Source: UBA11740 sp049273695 (GTDB lineage Bacteria > Acidobacteriota > Blastocatellia > Pyrinomonadales > Pyrinomonadaceae). Taken from it: a DNA stretch of 64,000 bases. The translations under genes were made by a program, and so were the position numbers. The notes under the pieces are model-generated. The model did no database searches. It was given only the letters and a program-made list of their open reading frames with translations, and had not been told where the DNA came from. The DNA lies in NCBI GenBank assembly GCA_049273695.1, contig JBASRE010000059.1:223970-287969 (forward strand), in the 5' to 3' direction. Below, piece by piece: positions 51,269 through 61,537 of the stretch (within the stretch, counting starts at the first letter, position 1; each line of letters starts with the position of its first letter).

Positions 51269-52219
51269 ATGGATTATCTTGTCCAACAACTGATTAACGG
51301 GCTGAGTATCGGGGCCATCTATGCGCTCATCGCACTCGGCTACACGATGGTCTATGGCATCCTGCGCTTGATTAACTTCGCGCACGGCGATGTGTATATG
51401 GTCGGGGCGTTCGTAGGCTTGGGGCTGGCGAAACTGCTGGGCTATACGACTAGCATTCCGGGATATAACGCCGACACGGTGGGCCATTCGCTCTGGGGTG
51501 GGTTAACTTTGGTTCTAATCGGTGCGATGGTCGGGGCGGCAATCGTCGGGATGGCGATTGAGCGTTTCGCCTACCGCCCAGTCAGAAAATACTCGCGCAT
51601 GACCACGCTGATTACCGCCATCGGCGTCTCGCTTCTGATTGAATATCTCTTCGTCGCCCAAATCGGATCGGCACAGCAGTCGTTTCCCGCGCTAATCAGG
51701 AACGACGCCATTGTGTCCTTCGGCGCGGTGCGGATATCGAAGCCTCAAGCAATGATTTTTGCCGTCTCAATTGTTTTGATGCTCCTGCTGCAATTGATTA
51801 TCTACAAAACCAAAATCGGAACGGCCATGCGCGCTGTGTCGTTCAATCTCAATTCAGCAAAGCTGATGGGCATCAACACAGACGTGGTCATCAGCTTTAC
51901 CTTCGCCCTAGGGTCGGCGATGGCCGCCGCGGGTGGCGTGCTGACGGCGCAGTTCAATCCGAGCATTGATCCCTTGATGGGCATCATCACTGGCCTTAAA
52001 GCCTTCGTTGCGGCCGTGCTCGGCGGCATCGGAAACATCCCTGGCGCAGTGCTGGGCGGCTTAATGATCGGAGTAGCCGAGACGATGGTTGTTGCATATG
52101 GCAGCAACATAGGTTTGGCCTCGTCTTACCGTGACGCCGTCGCGTTTATGATATTGATTCTCGTACTACTGCTGCGCCCGGCAGGTCTGCTCGGCACAAC
52201 CGTGAAAGAGAAAGTCTAA
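51269..52219 (+). CDS. livH: Branched-chain amino-acid ABC transporter permease LivH
   Basis: 316 residues with about eight membrane helices; INGLSIGAIYALIALGYTMV at the start and AAVLGGIGNIPGAVLGG near 250 (the EAA-like coupling loop) are typical of LivH. Inner-membrane half of the permease together with LivM. Part of livKHMGF. Confidence 0.95.
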   Translation: MDYLVQQLINGLSIGAIYALIALGYTMVYGILRLINFAHGDVYMVGAFVGLGLAKLLGYTTSIPGYNADTVGHSLWGGLTLVLIGAMVGAAIVGMAIERFAYRPVRKYSRMTTLITAIGVSLLIEYLFVAQIGSAQQSFPALIRNDAIVSFGAVRISKPQAMIFAVSIVLMLLLQLIIYKTKIGTAMRAVSFNLNSAKLMGINTDVVISFTFALGSAMAAAGGVLTAQFNPSIDPLMGIITGLKAFVAAVLGGIGNIPGAVLGGLMIGVAETMVVAYGSNIGLASSYRDAVAFMILILVLLLRPAGLLGTTVKEKV

Positions 52220-52278
52220 AACAGCGGCAAAATTGCGGCTTTAAGCAATGCTTAGCCAGTCGTTAGTCACTGAACTTA

Positions 52279-53619
52279 ATGTATTCTCTTCTCAAAAGAG
52301 TGGTCGTTGCGCTAGTTATCGTCGCCATCCTTTATATCGTGAACCTGGCGACAAGTAACGAGGGAGTTTATGGATTCGGCCTGCCGTACTACTACTCGCA
52401 TCTGCTGCGACTAGCGGGCATCAACATAATCCTCGCAGTCTCGCTCAATCTGATTACGGGCTTCACCGGCCAGTTCTCCATTGGCCACGCAGGCTTCATG
52501 GCCGTCGGCGCTTATTCCTCCGCCTACCTGACCGTCTACTACACTCTGGGATTAGAGAACTCGCTAACGGCAATCGTGGGAGCAACCGTGGCGCAAGCAT
52601 TAGTCTTTCTGCTGGTCACGCTGGTTGGCGCGTTAACCGCCGCATTGGCGGGACTTATCGTGGGCGTTCCGTCTCTGCGACTGCGAGGTGATTATCTAGC
52701 TATTGTGACTCTTGGTTTTGCGGAAATTATTCGCATTCTGCTCGTTAATGTACAAAGAGTCGGCGGGCCGACCGGCTTTTCCGGTGCGATAGCACCTTGG
52801 GAGGGGCGCGCGGTCATTCCGCAATACGCCAGCTTTTTCTGGATCGGTCTTTACGCCGTCGCCACCATCGTAGTTGTCTATAACATAGTCCGCTCGGATA
52901 CGGGGCGAGCGCTGGTCTCAATCCGCGAAGACGAGTTGGCAGCGCAGGCGATGGGCATCCACGCCACGCGCTACAAGGTCTTGGCCTTTGTAATCAGCTC
53001 AGCGTTCGCCGGAATTGCTGGCGCACTGTGGGCGCACTACAACTCGTTCCTAAGCACGCAGGATTTTCAGTTTTTCCGGTCCTTCGAAGTCATCATCATG
53101 ATCGTGCTTGGAGGCATGGGATCAATCACGGGATCGATCTTAGGTGCGGTCGTGATTACTGTGCTTCCAGAGTTACTTCGCACTTATCCGTACGAAATCA
53201 TCATTCTCCTCGCGTTGATACCGATCACCGTCGTCATCTTGCGTGCGATCGGTCGCGAGCGCTTGCCCCAAGCCTTGCGTACTGGCTGGACGCACGCCGC
53301 GTTCGTTATTGTTTTCTACGTTGTGTTCTTTGCCCTTAGCCGCCTTCTCTTTATAAACCTTTTGGATTTGGATTATCGGCTGGCTGTGCTTGGCGACATT
53401 TCGAAGTACCGGCTCGTCATCTATGCGATTCTCTTGATTGCCATGATGTTGACGAGGCCACAGGGCCTGTTTGGGCAGAGAGAGATTGGCTTCTCGTGGT
53501 TAAAGCGCGCGCAAAAGCAGCCCGTCGGCGATGAGGCCGTCGGCGGTTCAGCGGGTGTGCCCATCGCTGAACGCACGTCGTCCGCACTCGACGAGAAGAA
53601 GGACAGCGAGAATCGATGA
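52279..53619 (+). CDS. livM: Branched-chain amino-acid ABC transporter permease LivM
   Basis: 446 residues with about ten membrane helices. LNLITGFTGQFSIGHAGFMAVGAYSS and the coupling loop VLGGMGSITGSILGAV identify LivM. A hydrophilic C-terminal tail of about 40 residues (from KRAQKQPVGDE) is longer than usual. Its stop overlaps the livG start as ATGA. Confidence 0.94.
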   Translation: MYSLLKRVVVALVIVAILYIVNLATSNEGVYGFGLPYYYSHLLRLAGINIILAVSLNLITGFTGQFSIGHAGFMAVGAYSSAYLTVYYTLGLENSLTAIVGATVAQALVFLLVTLVGALTAALAGLIVGVPSLRLRGDYLAIVTLGFAEIIRILLVNVQRVGGPTGFSGAIAPWEGRAVIPQYASFFWIGLYAVATIVVVYNIVRSDTGRALVSIREDELAAQAMGIHATRYKVLAFVISSAFAGIAGALWAHYNSFLSTQDFQFFRSFEVIIMIVLGGMGSITGSILGAVVITVLPELLRTYPYEIIILLALIPITVVILRAIGRERLPQALRTGWTHAAFVIVFYVVFFALSRLLFINLLDLDYRLAVLGDISKYRLVIYAILLIAMMLTRPQGLFGQREIGFSWLKRAQKQPVGDEAVGGSAGVPIAERTSSALDEKKDSENR

Positions 53620-54404
53620 ATAAGGAAGAGGGCAAGACAAACGGCGAGTTTTCGCTGGGAACCTCGAAGGCGACGATTCGTTTCGGCGGCCTGGTGGCCG
53701 TCAACGAGTTGGACATGCAGGTCAAGCGCGGCGAAATCTACGGCCTCATCGGACCGAACGGCGCCGGCAAAACAACAATTTTCAATCTGCTGACCGGCGT
53801 TTACGAGCCGACTTCCGGCGAGATTCATTTCGAAGGCGAGCGCATCGACGGCCTGCGTCCTTATCAAATTTCGCGGCGCGGTGTCTCGCGCACTTTTCAA
53901 AATATTCGTTTGTTCCCCGGCATGTCCGTTTTGGAAAACGTAATGACCGCCTGCCACATTCACGCGCGGCAGAGCCTGGTCGACGCGGTGCTGCGACTGC
54001 CGCGTTATTACCGCGACGAAGACGAGCATCGAAAGTTCGCGATGGAACTGCTCGAGATTTTCGATCTGGGCGGTCTCAAGGATGAAGGCGGCACGAGTTT
54101 GCCTTATGGAAAGCAAAGGCGTTTGGAGATTGTGCGCGCGCTGGCGACACGACCGAAACTTCTTCTGCTCGATGAGCCGGCCGCCGGTTTGAATCCTTCG
54201 GAGCAGGAAGATTTGATGAATTTGATTCAGCAGATTCGCGATCGTTTCGGGCTCACGATCCTCCTGGTCGAGCACAACATGAAAGTAGTCATGGGTGTGT
54301 GCGAGCGCATTCAGGTGGTCGATTATGGAAAATCGATTGCGCTCGGCTTGCCGGAAGAAATTCGCAACGATCCGAAAGTGATTGAAGCGTATCTTGGGGA
54401 TTAG
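53616..54404 (+). CDS. livG: Branched-chain amino-acid ABC transporter ATPase LivG
   Basis: 262 residues. Walker A GPNGAGKTT near 50, LSGGQQ-region here reading SLPYGKQRRLEI, Walker B LLLLDEPAAGLNP, and the LivG-type ending NDPKVIEAYLG. ATPase half paired with LivF. Start overlaps livM by four bases. Confidence 0.95.
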   Translation: MNKEEGKTNGEFSLGTSKATIRFGGLVAVNELDMQVKRGEIYGLIGPNGAGKTTIFNLLTGVYEPTSGEIHFEGERIDGLRPYQISRRGVSRTFQNIRLFPGMSVLENVMTACHIHARQSLVDAVLRLPRYYRDEDEHRKFAMELLEIFDLGGLKDEGGTSLPYGKQRRLEIVRALATRPKLLLLDEPAAGLNPSEQEDLMNLIQQIRDRFGLTILLVEHNMKVVMGVCERIQVVDYGKSIALGLPEEIRNDPKVIEAYLGD

Positions 54405-54475
54405 TCCGTTGTCAGTAGTCCGTGGTCAGTTGTTCTTTCAACTGACTACTGACGACTGACCACTGACAGTTTTTT
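54405..54475. repeat. CTGACTA-word inverted repeat between livG and livF
   Basis: TTGTCAGTAGTC and GTGGTCAGTTG (54409-54431) pair with CAACTGACTACTGACGACTG and CCACTGACA (54439-54469). Six T residues follow at 54470-54475, directly before the livF ATG, so the transcript could form a terminator-like structure here. Confidence 0.92.
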
Positions 54476-55180
<705 letters not shown>

Positions 55181-55196
55181 ACAAAACTCCGACACG

Positions 55197-55283
55197 ACTG
55201 GAGCGCAAGCGTCTCGCTTGCTTCTAAATCGCCGGCCGAGTACGCGTTCTGCCAGTTTGCAACCGGGACGGTTGCGCTCCAGT
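55197..55283. repeat. ACTGGAGCGCAAGC inverted repeat
   Basis: ACTGGAGCGCAAGCGTCTCGC (55197-55217, 21 bases shortened here to its start) is mirrored by GGTTGCGCTCCAGT (55270-55283). It separates livF from the convergent methyltransferase gene. Confidence 0.85.
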
Positions 55284-55292
55284 CAGCGGCTG

Positions 55293-56096
55293 TCAGTTCA
55301 GGTTCTTCATTGCCAGTACTTCTCGCGCGGGCACTCGACTGCCGTCCGAGCTGATGCGGCGCGGCGCGGCGAGAAACTTCAAACTAAATCCGAGCTTCCG
55401 GTATAAACGGACGATGCGCGGCGTCGCCTGATTGGAAAGCAGTACCGGCCCGCGATGTTTCGCCAGCCACTCGGCCGTCCGCACTTGATCGTCCCACGAA
55501 AAACCTCCGGCACTGTAGGTTGTGAATTCAACATCGTACGGGGGATCGGCGTAGACAAAGTCGCGACGTTCAATCTCCATCTCTTCAAGATCCACGCTGG
55601 TGAATTTCCACGCTCGCAGCATCTTTCGATAATCAATGAAATCGGTCGCGTAGTTCACCGTCTTATACTTTCCGAATGGAACATTGAACTCGCCGTTGCG
55701 ATTAAACCGGCACAGTCCGTTGTAGCAGGTGCGATTCAAGTAGTAGAAGAGTTGCGCGGCTTCTGCCGATTTCGTGCCGCCATTCAAAATCATTTCATTG
55801 AATCGTGCGCGGTGTGCGTAGAAAAGCGCCGCATCGTAACGGACATCAATCGAGATCCGAAGTCCGCGTTGTATCTGACGATAAAAATTAATCAGGTGCG
55901 GGTTGAGATCGTTGAGCAGCGCGCGCTTAGGTTGTGTTCCCAGCGCCACTGACAAACCGCCGCAGAATGGTTCGACGTATCGCCGATTTTCGTGACGATG
56001 CCAAAAGGACGCGATGTGCGGGAGCAGCCAGCGTTTGCCGCCGGCCCATTTGAGCGGCGGGCTAAGGTGATTCGAATTGCTCTTAGCTCCAGACAT
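55293..56096 (-). CDS. D12-class DNA adenine N6-methyltransferase (Dam-like)
   Basis: 267 residues from the ATG giving MSGAKSNSNHLSPPLKWAGGKRW; an upstream in-frame ATG at 56141 lies in the broken toxin gene and is rejected. Motif I is VEPFCGGLSVAL, motif IV DPPYDVEFTTY. Methylates adenine, probably at GATC or a related site. No restriction enzyme is adjacent, so it looks like an orphan methyltransferase. Confidence 0.88.
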   Translation of the reverse strand: MSGAKSNSNHLSPPLKWAGGKRWLLPHIASFWHRHENRRYVEPFCGGLSVALGTQPKRALLNDLNPHLINFYRQIQRGLRISIDVRYDAALFYAHRARFNEMILNGGTKSAEAAQLFYYLNRTCYNGLCRFNRNGEFNVPFGKYKTVNYATDFIDYRKMLRAWKFTSVDLEEMEIERRDFVYADPPYDVEFTTYSAGGFSWDDQVRTAEWLAKHRGPVLLSNQATPRIVRLYRKLGFSLKFLAAPRRISSDGSRVPAREVLAMKNLN

Positions 56097-56113
56097 CCTC
56101 GAAAGTAACTCGA

Positions 56114-56352
56114 TTAGGTCTTGAGGTTCTGGCGGATCCAATCAGCCAGTTGATGTTCCGAGATAACCCCTTCAGCGAATCTTGGGCAAAGTCAGGGGAT
56201 TGTTCACTGTACGCCTGAAGATTGTGAGGTCGCGCCAACGCAGATTTCAGCAATCCCTCATCGCGTACTCCCGGAGTGCCACCATGCTCGGCTATCTGAC
56301 GTTGATGGATCGCCTTAACGGCATCCTCCAACAACCAGATGATTTCAGCCAT
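56114..56352 (-). pseudogene. doc-type toxin with internal deletion
   Basis: The N-terminal half matches Doc/Fic toxins (WLLEDAVKAIHQRQIAEHGG, GVRDEGLLKSALARP, LQAYSEQ). After PDFAQDS the sequence jumps, in another frame, to AEGVISEHQLADWIRQNLKT and a stop at 56114-56116, which is the usual Doc C-terminus. The Fic motif HPFxDGNKR and about 30-40 codons are missing at the join (near 56180). The toxin should be inactive. Confidence 0.8.
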
Positions 56353-56356
56353 CCCG

Positions 56357-56569
56357 TTACTCAGCCAGTTTCTTTAGCGCTTCGCGATCTTCACTCATGA
56401 CGCGTTTGGCAAGCTCCATTTGGGCCGCGAACTTTGAGTCATGGCAGACAAGTAAACCGCCAGGAGATTCTACGAGTGCGAGTTCATCGCCTGATCGCAA
56501 GCCATGCTTGTCGACTAAATCCGCAGGTATTGTGATCTTGCCGTCAACGTCTACTGTGAGTTTCTGCAT
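56357..56569 (-). CDS. AbrB/MazE-type antitoxin, partner of the broken doc
   Basis: 70 residues from the ATG giving MQKLTVDVDGKITIPADLV, a clear swapped-hairpin DNA-binding start. The C-terminus (FAAQMELAKRVMSEDREAL) would neutralise the toxin. Four bases separate it from the deleted doc gene, so it is now an orphan antitoxin. Confidence 0.85.
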   Translation of the reverse strand: MQKLTVDVDGKITIPADLVDKHGLRSGDELALVESPGGLLVCHDSKFAAQMELAKRVMSEDREALKKLAE

Positions 56570-56622
56570 AGCGTGAGCCTCGATGCGCGCCTTTGGGGTA
56601 GTCCGCAATCCTCTTTTCAAGC

Positions 56623-56711
56623 TGGTGCCGGAGGAGAGACTCGAACTCTCATGAGGAGTGAACCTCGCCAGATTTTGAGTCTGGTGCGTATACCAATTTC
56701 GCCACTCCGGC
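56623..56711 (-). tRNA. tRNA-Leu (anticodon CAA)
   Basis: 89 bases including an encoded CCA. Acceptor GCCGGAG pairs with CTCCGGC; anticodon stem CCAGA/TCTGG encloses loop CTCAAAA, so the anticodon is CAA (reads UUG). The long variable arm and GTTCGAGTC T-loop fit a class II leucine tRNA. Confidence 0.95.
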
Positions 56712-56744
56712 TCTTGCGGGACCGCTTGTCGACGGCGTCAGGCC

Positions 56745-56773
56745 ATATTAAGGAGACCCGCGCTTAGCGTCAA
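56745..56773 (-). promoter_or_regulatory. Promoter of the tRNA-Leu gene
   Basis: On the - strand TTGACG (56773-56768), 17-base spacer, TAATAT (56750-56745). It lies 33 bases upstream of the tRNA 5' end. Strong sigma70 consensus form. Confidence 0.8.
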
Positions 56774-56856
56774 CTTGAACCACACGTGAAAGGGCTTCCC
56801 AACCCGATCCTGCCGAATTCCGGCACAATGGGCCGATTTCGTTGTGAAAAAACATG

Positions 56857-56886
56857 TTGGCCACTCTTCCGGTGGTATTGTACAAT
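56857..56886 (+). promoter_or_regulatory. Putative promoter of the HD-GYP regulator gene
   Basis: TTGGCC (56857-56862), 18-base spacer and TACAAT (56881-56886), 130 bases before the ATG. The leader between them shows no conserved RNA element that I recognise. Confidence 0.55.
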
Positions 56887-57016
56887 CGTCCTGCCAGTCT
56901 TTCGACTGGAGATATTCCGCTAACGAAGGCTCCGGAGTCCACTCCCGAGCCTGGCACTTCCCCCGAATCAGAAGCTTGCCCGCATCGCGTTGTTGCGCTT
57001 CACTTCAACCGAATTC

Positions 57017-58138
57017 ATGTCGCAGGAACAGTCTAAGCCCCGTCTTCTAATTGTCGATGACGAACCGGTCGTTCGTGGCGTCTTGCACGATTTGCTGGAC
57101 GGCTCGTACGACTGCGCCGAAGCGCCTTCAGCGGAAGAAGCCCTGGACCAACTCGTTCTCAGTACCTTTGACCTGGTCATCAGCGACATCACGATGAGCG
57201 GTATGAGTGGTCTGGAGATGATTCCGCACATCAAAGAGATCTCGCCGGACACCGTCATCGTGATGATTAGCGGCATGCAGACGATGGAGAGCGCGATCAA
57301 CGCGCTGCGTCTGGGCGCGTACGATTATTTGATGAAGCCGTTCGACCTGCGCCAGGTTGAAGCCGCCATCCAGCGCGCTCATGAGCATCACGAACTGATC
57401 GTCGCCAAGCAGCGTTACGAAAATCACCTCGAAGAATTGGTCGTACAGCGAACCGCGGAATTGGATGACGCGCTGGAGTCAGTCGAAAGCGCGTACCGAT
57501 CAACTTTGCAGGCCCTGACCGCGGCGCTGGAAACCCGCGACGCGGAAACGCACGGCCATTCGGAGCGCGTAGTCACTTTCAGTCTGCGTCTCGGCCGTGA
57601 ATATGGCTTGAATGCGGCTGAGTTGAAAGCGCTCGAGTTCGGCTCGCTGCTGCACGACATTGGAAAGATTGGCGTACCCGATGCCATCCTTCGCAAGCCG
57701 GCGAAACTCACTGATGAAGAGTGGGTGCGCATGCGCGAACACCCGTCGCACGGTCAACAGATTTTGCGTGGCATCGCATTTCTGGAAGGCGCCGCGCGCG
57801 TGGTTGCGCAGCATCACGAGAAGTGGGATGGCTCAGGTTATCCGCTGGGATTGAAACGTGAAGAGATAGATATCTGCGCGCGCATCTTTGCCGTCGCCGA
57901 CGCGTTCGACGCGATTACCAGTGACCGTGTGTATCGGAAAGGACGACCTTACGAATCCGCAGTCGCAGAGTTGAACGAGTGGGCTGATCGCCAATTCGAT
58001 CCAAAAGTAGTCGCTGCTTTTCACCGCGTTCCGCCGCAAGATTGGGAAGAACTGCGCCGCCGCTCGCTCATGCGAAAACCGAACGACGCTGAATGGCAGC
58101 CGGTTGGCACTTCCATCGAATCAAGACTTACCGCCTAG
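57017..58138 (+). CDS. Response regulator with HD-GYP c-di-GMP phosphodiesterase output
   Basis: 373 residues from the ATG giving MSQEQSKPRLLIVDDEP (a TTG nine codons upstream is less likely). Receiver domain: acidic pair Asp14/15, phospho-acceptor Asp57, Lys107 in LMKPFD. A coiled-coil linker (about 115-165) leads to the HD-GYP domain: HDIGKIG (213-219) and HHEKWDGSGYP (266-276), all catalytic residues intact. It should hydrolyse c-di-GMP when phosphorylated. No cognate histidine kinase is adjacent. Confidence 0.93.
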   Translation: MSQEQSKPRLLIVDDEPVVRGVLHDLLDGSYDCAEAPSAEEALDQLVLSTFDLVISDITMSGMSGLEMIPHIKEISPDTVIVMISGMQTMESAINALRLGAYDYLMKPFDLRQVEAAIQRAHEHHELIVAKQRYENHLEELVVQRTAELDDALESVESAYRSTLQALTAALETRDAETHGHSERVVTFSLRLGREYGLNAAELKALEFGSLLHDIGKIGVPDAILRKPAKLTDEEWVRMREHPSHGQQILRGIAFLEGAARVVAQHHEKWDGSGYPLGLKREEIDICARIFAVADAFDAITSDRVYRKGRPYESAVAELNEWADRQFDPKVVAAFHRVPPQDWEELRRRSLMRKPNDAEWQPVGTSIESRLTA

Positions 58139-58184
58139 TGCCTGATTTCTTGACCGCCGCAATCCCGACGTGTCGGGATTCCGA

Positions 58185-59756
58185 CTAATACGCATCTTCA
58201 CCGCGCCACATCACGGGCAGCGTCTGCAGAATAATCTTCACGTCCAACAACAACGACCAGTTTTCGATGTAGTAAAGGTCCATTCGCACCATCTCGTCGA
58301 ACGGCAGACGGTTGCGTCCCGAGACCTGCCAGAGGCCTGTAATCCCTGGTTTCATGTCGAGCCGCTTGCGGTGCCACAGTTCGTAGCTTTCCACTTCATA
58401 AGGAATCGGCGGACGCGGACCGACGACGCTCATGTCGCCGCGCAGCACGTTGAAAAGCTGAGGCAGTTCGTCGAGGCTGGTCTTCCGCAAAACTTGTCCC
58501 AAGCGCGTGACGCGTTCGTCACCGCGCAGCTTGTAAGCGGGTCGTTCGTCGTCGCCGAGATTTGAATCGGCTTCGCCTTTGATGTACTTGCGCTGGAACT
58601 CACGATGACGTTCGTCGTCCGAACCCTTTTGCATCGAACGAAACTTGTAGAAGAGAAAAACGCGGCCATCCATGCCGACGCGTTCCTGCTTGTAGAACAC
58701 GGGTCCCCGCGAGTCGAGCTTGATCAACAGTGCTACGAGTAGCCACAACGGCGCCAGCAGTACCACCGCCGTGGTCGCGATCACCAAATCTGAAGCACGC
58801 TTCCCAAAACGCGCGGCATTCGACAAAGGTGAGCGGAACAACGTCACCATCGGGAGCGAACCCACTTGATCGATTTCCGTTTTGCTGGGCAAGCAATTCA
58901 AGAGCGTGGGGGCGATGCGAAACTCGACGCCACGACGGCGGCCGGTTTTGATCATGACGTCGAACAGATCTTCGCCGGGCACGTTTGGATCGGAAATGAT
59001 TACTTCGTTCGCGTGCGAGTCGCGAATCGCCTGCGGCAAGGACTTCAGATCACCGACGATCGGGACGCCTTCAAAGGTCGCCCCGGGCGCACCGACGTGT
59101 CCATTCTCGACGATTCCAATGACGCGATAGCCAAGCTCCGGGCGCGCGCGCATCTCGCGAATGCACAACGCGGCTTCGGGTCCACGGCCCACAATCAGGG
59201 TTGGAATCAGATTCACGCCGCGACGGCGAATCGCGATTTGAGCAGCGCGCACGATCACCCGGAGCAAACCAATACTCGCGAACGCTAATAGAAAGTCGAG
59301 CGCAAAGATCGCGCGCGAATACGAGAAGGTGCGGTACGCCACTCCGCCGCGATACATGAACGCGGCCGCCACGATCAGCAGCGAGCCGATGGCGGTAGCT
59401 TTGAAGACGCGCGCGGCATCATCAACAAACGAGAACTCACCGCGCAGGCGATACAAATCGTAGTAACGGAGCAACAGCAGGCGGATCGGAATCACCAGCG
59501 GCAAAAGGACTGCGTACGGCGCGAATTGGCTTGACCATGCGAGCGCGCCTTCCGCCGTGCGACCAAGCACCGGTTCGTTGTGACGGATGTAAAAGGCGAC
59601 GGCAAACGAGATCGTGGCAAGGATGATGTCGCTAACGACCAAAAGCGCCTTGACCAGCGGCACCACCCAGCGCGGCGCGCGCGCGGGAGCGCGAACAGCT
59701 TGCGCGGTCGTTCCACTTTTGGCAGGTTCAGCTTTCAATAAGGTTTGCGACACCAA
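58185..59756 (-). CDS. Undecaprenyl-phosphate sugar phosphotransferase (WbaP/WcaJ-like)
   Basis: 523 residues. Four or five N-terminal membrane helices (about 30-150), a CoA-binding-like Rossmann domain (about 170-300), then the bacterial sugar transferase domain: KRASDLVIATTAVVLLAPLW, YKQERVGMDGRVFLFYKFRSM and GITGLWQVSGRN. It attaches the first sugar-1-phosphate to undecaprenyl phosphate for exopolysaccharide or O-antigen assembly. Start is GTG at 59756. Confidence 0.92.
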   Translation of the reverse strand: MVSQTLLKAEPAKSGTTAQAVRAPARAPRWVVPLVKALLVVSDIILATISFAVAFYIRHNEPVLGRTAEGALAWSSQFAPYAVLLPLVIPIRLLLLRYYDLYRLRGEFSFVDDAARVFKATAIGSLLIVAAAFMYRGGVAYRTFSYSRAIFALDFLLAFASIGLLRVIVRAAQIAIRRRGVNLIPTLIVGRGPEAALCIREMRARPELGYRVIGIVENGHVGAPGATFEGVPIVGDLKSLPQAIRDSHANEVIISDPNVPGEDLFDVMIKTGRRRGVEFRIAPTLLNCLPSKTEIDQVGSLPMVTLFRSPLSNAARFGKRASDLVIATTAVVLLAPLWLLVALLIKLDSRGPVFYKQERVGMDGRVFLFYKFRSMQKGSDDERHREFQRKYIKGEADSNLGDDERPAYKLRGDERVTRLGQVLRKTSLDELPQLFNVLRGDMSVVGPRPPIPYEVESYELWHRKRLDMKPGITGLWQVSGRNRLPFDEMVRMDLYYIENWSLLLDVKIILQTLPVMWRGEDAY

Positions 59757-59816
59757 TGCAACCTGAGGAAAATTTGAAATGACCGCCGACTGAAAGTTTC
59801 GGCTGAGGGTCGCTCG

Positions 59817-61484
59817 TCAAGGCATCGGAGTCGTGAGATCGATTGCCAGCATGACATCCGTCGCTGATCCATCCGTGACCGTCACGATTTGTTTAGCGGT
59901 TCGTGCTCCTCGCCGTCCGGGAATAAAAGCAGTGCCTGTTAGTTCGTAAGTTCCAGCAGCCAGGCCCTCGATCACAAAGCGGCCGCGCGCATCTGCTAGC
60001 GTTCCACCTCCACTGGGCGTACTAACAGCATCTCCCATCTTCAAGATACTTACAATCAAACGTGCATCCGACGGTAAAGTACCATTCTCCACTTTCACCA
60101 CGCCCCGGATACTTCCGCTGCTGTAAGCAGCCACGATTCGCAACCCCGAGAGGTGTTCGCCGGTCTGGACTTGTATGCCAGCTGGTTGAACCACGCCATC
60201 CCGCTCGACGCGCGAGACAGTTATCGGTTGGGCATTACCTGTCGGCCCGAATGTTCCAACTGAAAAGGTAACGTTCCCAGCCACTAATCCTCCGACGCGA
60301 AAGCTGCCGTCTGGTTTAATCCGAATCCCTTGATTTGAGTAAGAGCCACGGTTGTCGCTGCGTACTTGAACTGAGAGCCAGGTGGGCGTCTGCCCTGTGA
60401 TATTGGATCCACGGCTTCCTTCAAGAACGACAGTTCCGGACAGACTTGCTCCGGTAGCAGTCTTGATCAGCAGGCCTGAGACATCCTGGTCGATAACGTC
60501 AACCGTAACCGATGCTGCTTTCAGGTTCGATTCCGGTTCCGGCTGGATTGAAATCGCATATCTTCCGGGGGGCAATTTCTCCAACCGGAAGGCGCCATCC
60601 GCCTTAGAGCGAACGTCTGTGGATCCACCAAAGCCACTCGTGTTGTTCTTATCGATTATAGTGATCTTGGAAAGACTGATCGTTACATTCGACACAGGCT
60701 TGCCGGTATCTCCCTCGATGACTCGGCCGCTCACGGCGAAACCTTCGCGTGTGTGGCCGACGGTAATGTCGATGCTGGTTGCTTCGGAGCCTTCACCTAC
60801 TTCAATCACTCCCGCTTGCGCGGCTTCGCTTGCGTCGGGATGGAACGTTGTCGGAAGAGAAGGACGACCTCTTCCCACGCCCCGATACACACTCTCCTGC
60901 CCTACGGATACTTTGTAACGGCCCGGTCGTATTCCGAAGAACCGGTAAATACCTCGATCATCAGTTTGAACGCTACCCGGAACGTGATAGGAAGACCCGC
61001 TTGGCCGATCAGCCGTCAGGAGATTGACACTCTCTTCCACAATGGGACGACCATCCGTATCTGTGACCTTGCCGGTAATCACTCCGCCGCGCATCAGATC
61101 AAAATCGATCCCTTCGATGTTCTCACCTTCGTTAACTATGACAGACTGACCGCTCGAGTTATTCATGTGTGCGATTACGAGCGCGGGAGCTATCGGCGCG
61201 ATTACATAACTGCCCTGAGGGACTTCGGCCCGATATTTACCATCCTTATCAGTCGTCGCCTTAAAGGTAGGAGCAAACGGCATAGGCTCGTTTTTACGCA
61301 GGCCGACAACGATTCCCGCCGCGGGCTCGCCTTTGATAGTGACTTTGCCTGCAACGGTTGCGGCCCCACCATTCTTACCGAGCGCGGTTTGTGAATTCAC
61401 AGGCTGGGAGAAGCATGCGCAACAAAGCAGTAAGGCTGGAATGATTGTGCGAACCGGGAGCGGCATAAAACGGGCCCCTTTCAA
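59817..61484 (-). CDS. Secreted protein with repeated carboxypeptidase-regulatory-like domains
   Basis: 555 residues with a signal peptide (VRTIIPALLLCCACFSQPV). At least four Ig-like blades recur (AGKVTIKGEPAAGIVVGL, ITGKVTDTDGRPIVEESV, VSGRVIEGDTGKPVSNV, LSGTVVLEGSRGSN), each with a GSYVIAP or GRYAISIQPEPE-type strand. A cell-surface adhesive or scaffold protein typical of Acidobacteriota; no enzymatic motif. An ATG six codons downstream is an alternative start. Confidence 0.85.
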   Translation of the reverse strand: MKGARFMPLPVRTIIPALLLCCACFSQPVNSQTALGKNGGAATVAGKVTIKGEPAAGIVVGLRKNEPMPFAPTFKATTDKDGKYRAEVPQGSYVIAPIAPALVIAHMNNSSGQSVIVNEGENIEGIDFDLMRGGVITGKVTDTDGRPIVEESVNLLTADRPSGSSYHVPGSVQTDDRGIYRFFGIRPGRYKVSVGQESVYRGVGRGRPSLPTTFHPDASEAAQAGVIEVGEGSEATSIDITVGHTREGFAVSGRVIEGDTGKPVSNVTISLSKITIIDKNNTSGFGGSTDVRSKADGAFRLEKLPPGRYAISIQPEPESNLKAASVTVDVIDQDVSGLLIKTATGASLSGTVVLEGSRGSNITGQTPTWLSVQVRSDNRGSYSNQGIRIKPDGSFRVGGLVAGNVTFSVGTFGPTGNAQPITVSRVERDGVVQPAGIQVQTGEHLSGLRIVAAYSSGSIRGVVKVENGTLPSDARLIVSILKMGDAVSTPSGGGTLADARGRFVIEGLAAGTYELTGTAFIPGRRGARTAKQIVTVTDGSATDVMLAIDLTTPMP

Positions 61485-61537
61485 TCGACGGCGCCTATGA
61501 TACCGAAATCGCCCTTCTCTGTCTCTCGCATCAAAAA

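Noticed and set aside
53421..54275. 284-residue frame opposite livM/livG
   Set aside because: Antisense to conserved ABC transporter genes with intact motifs.
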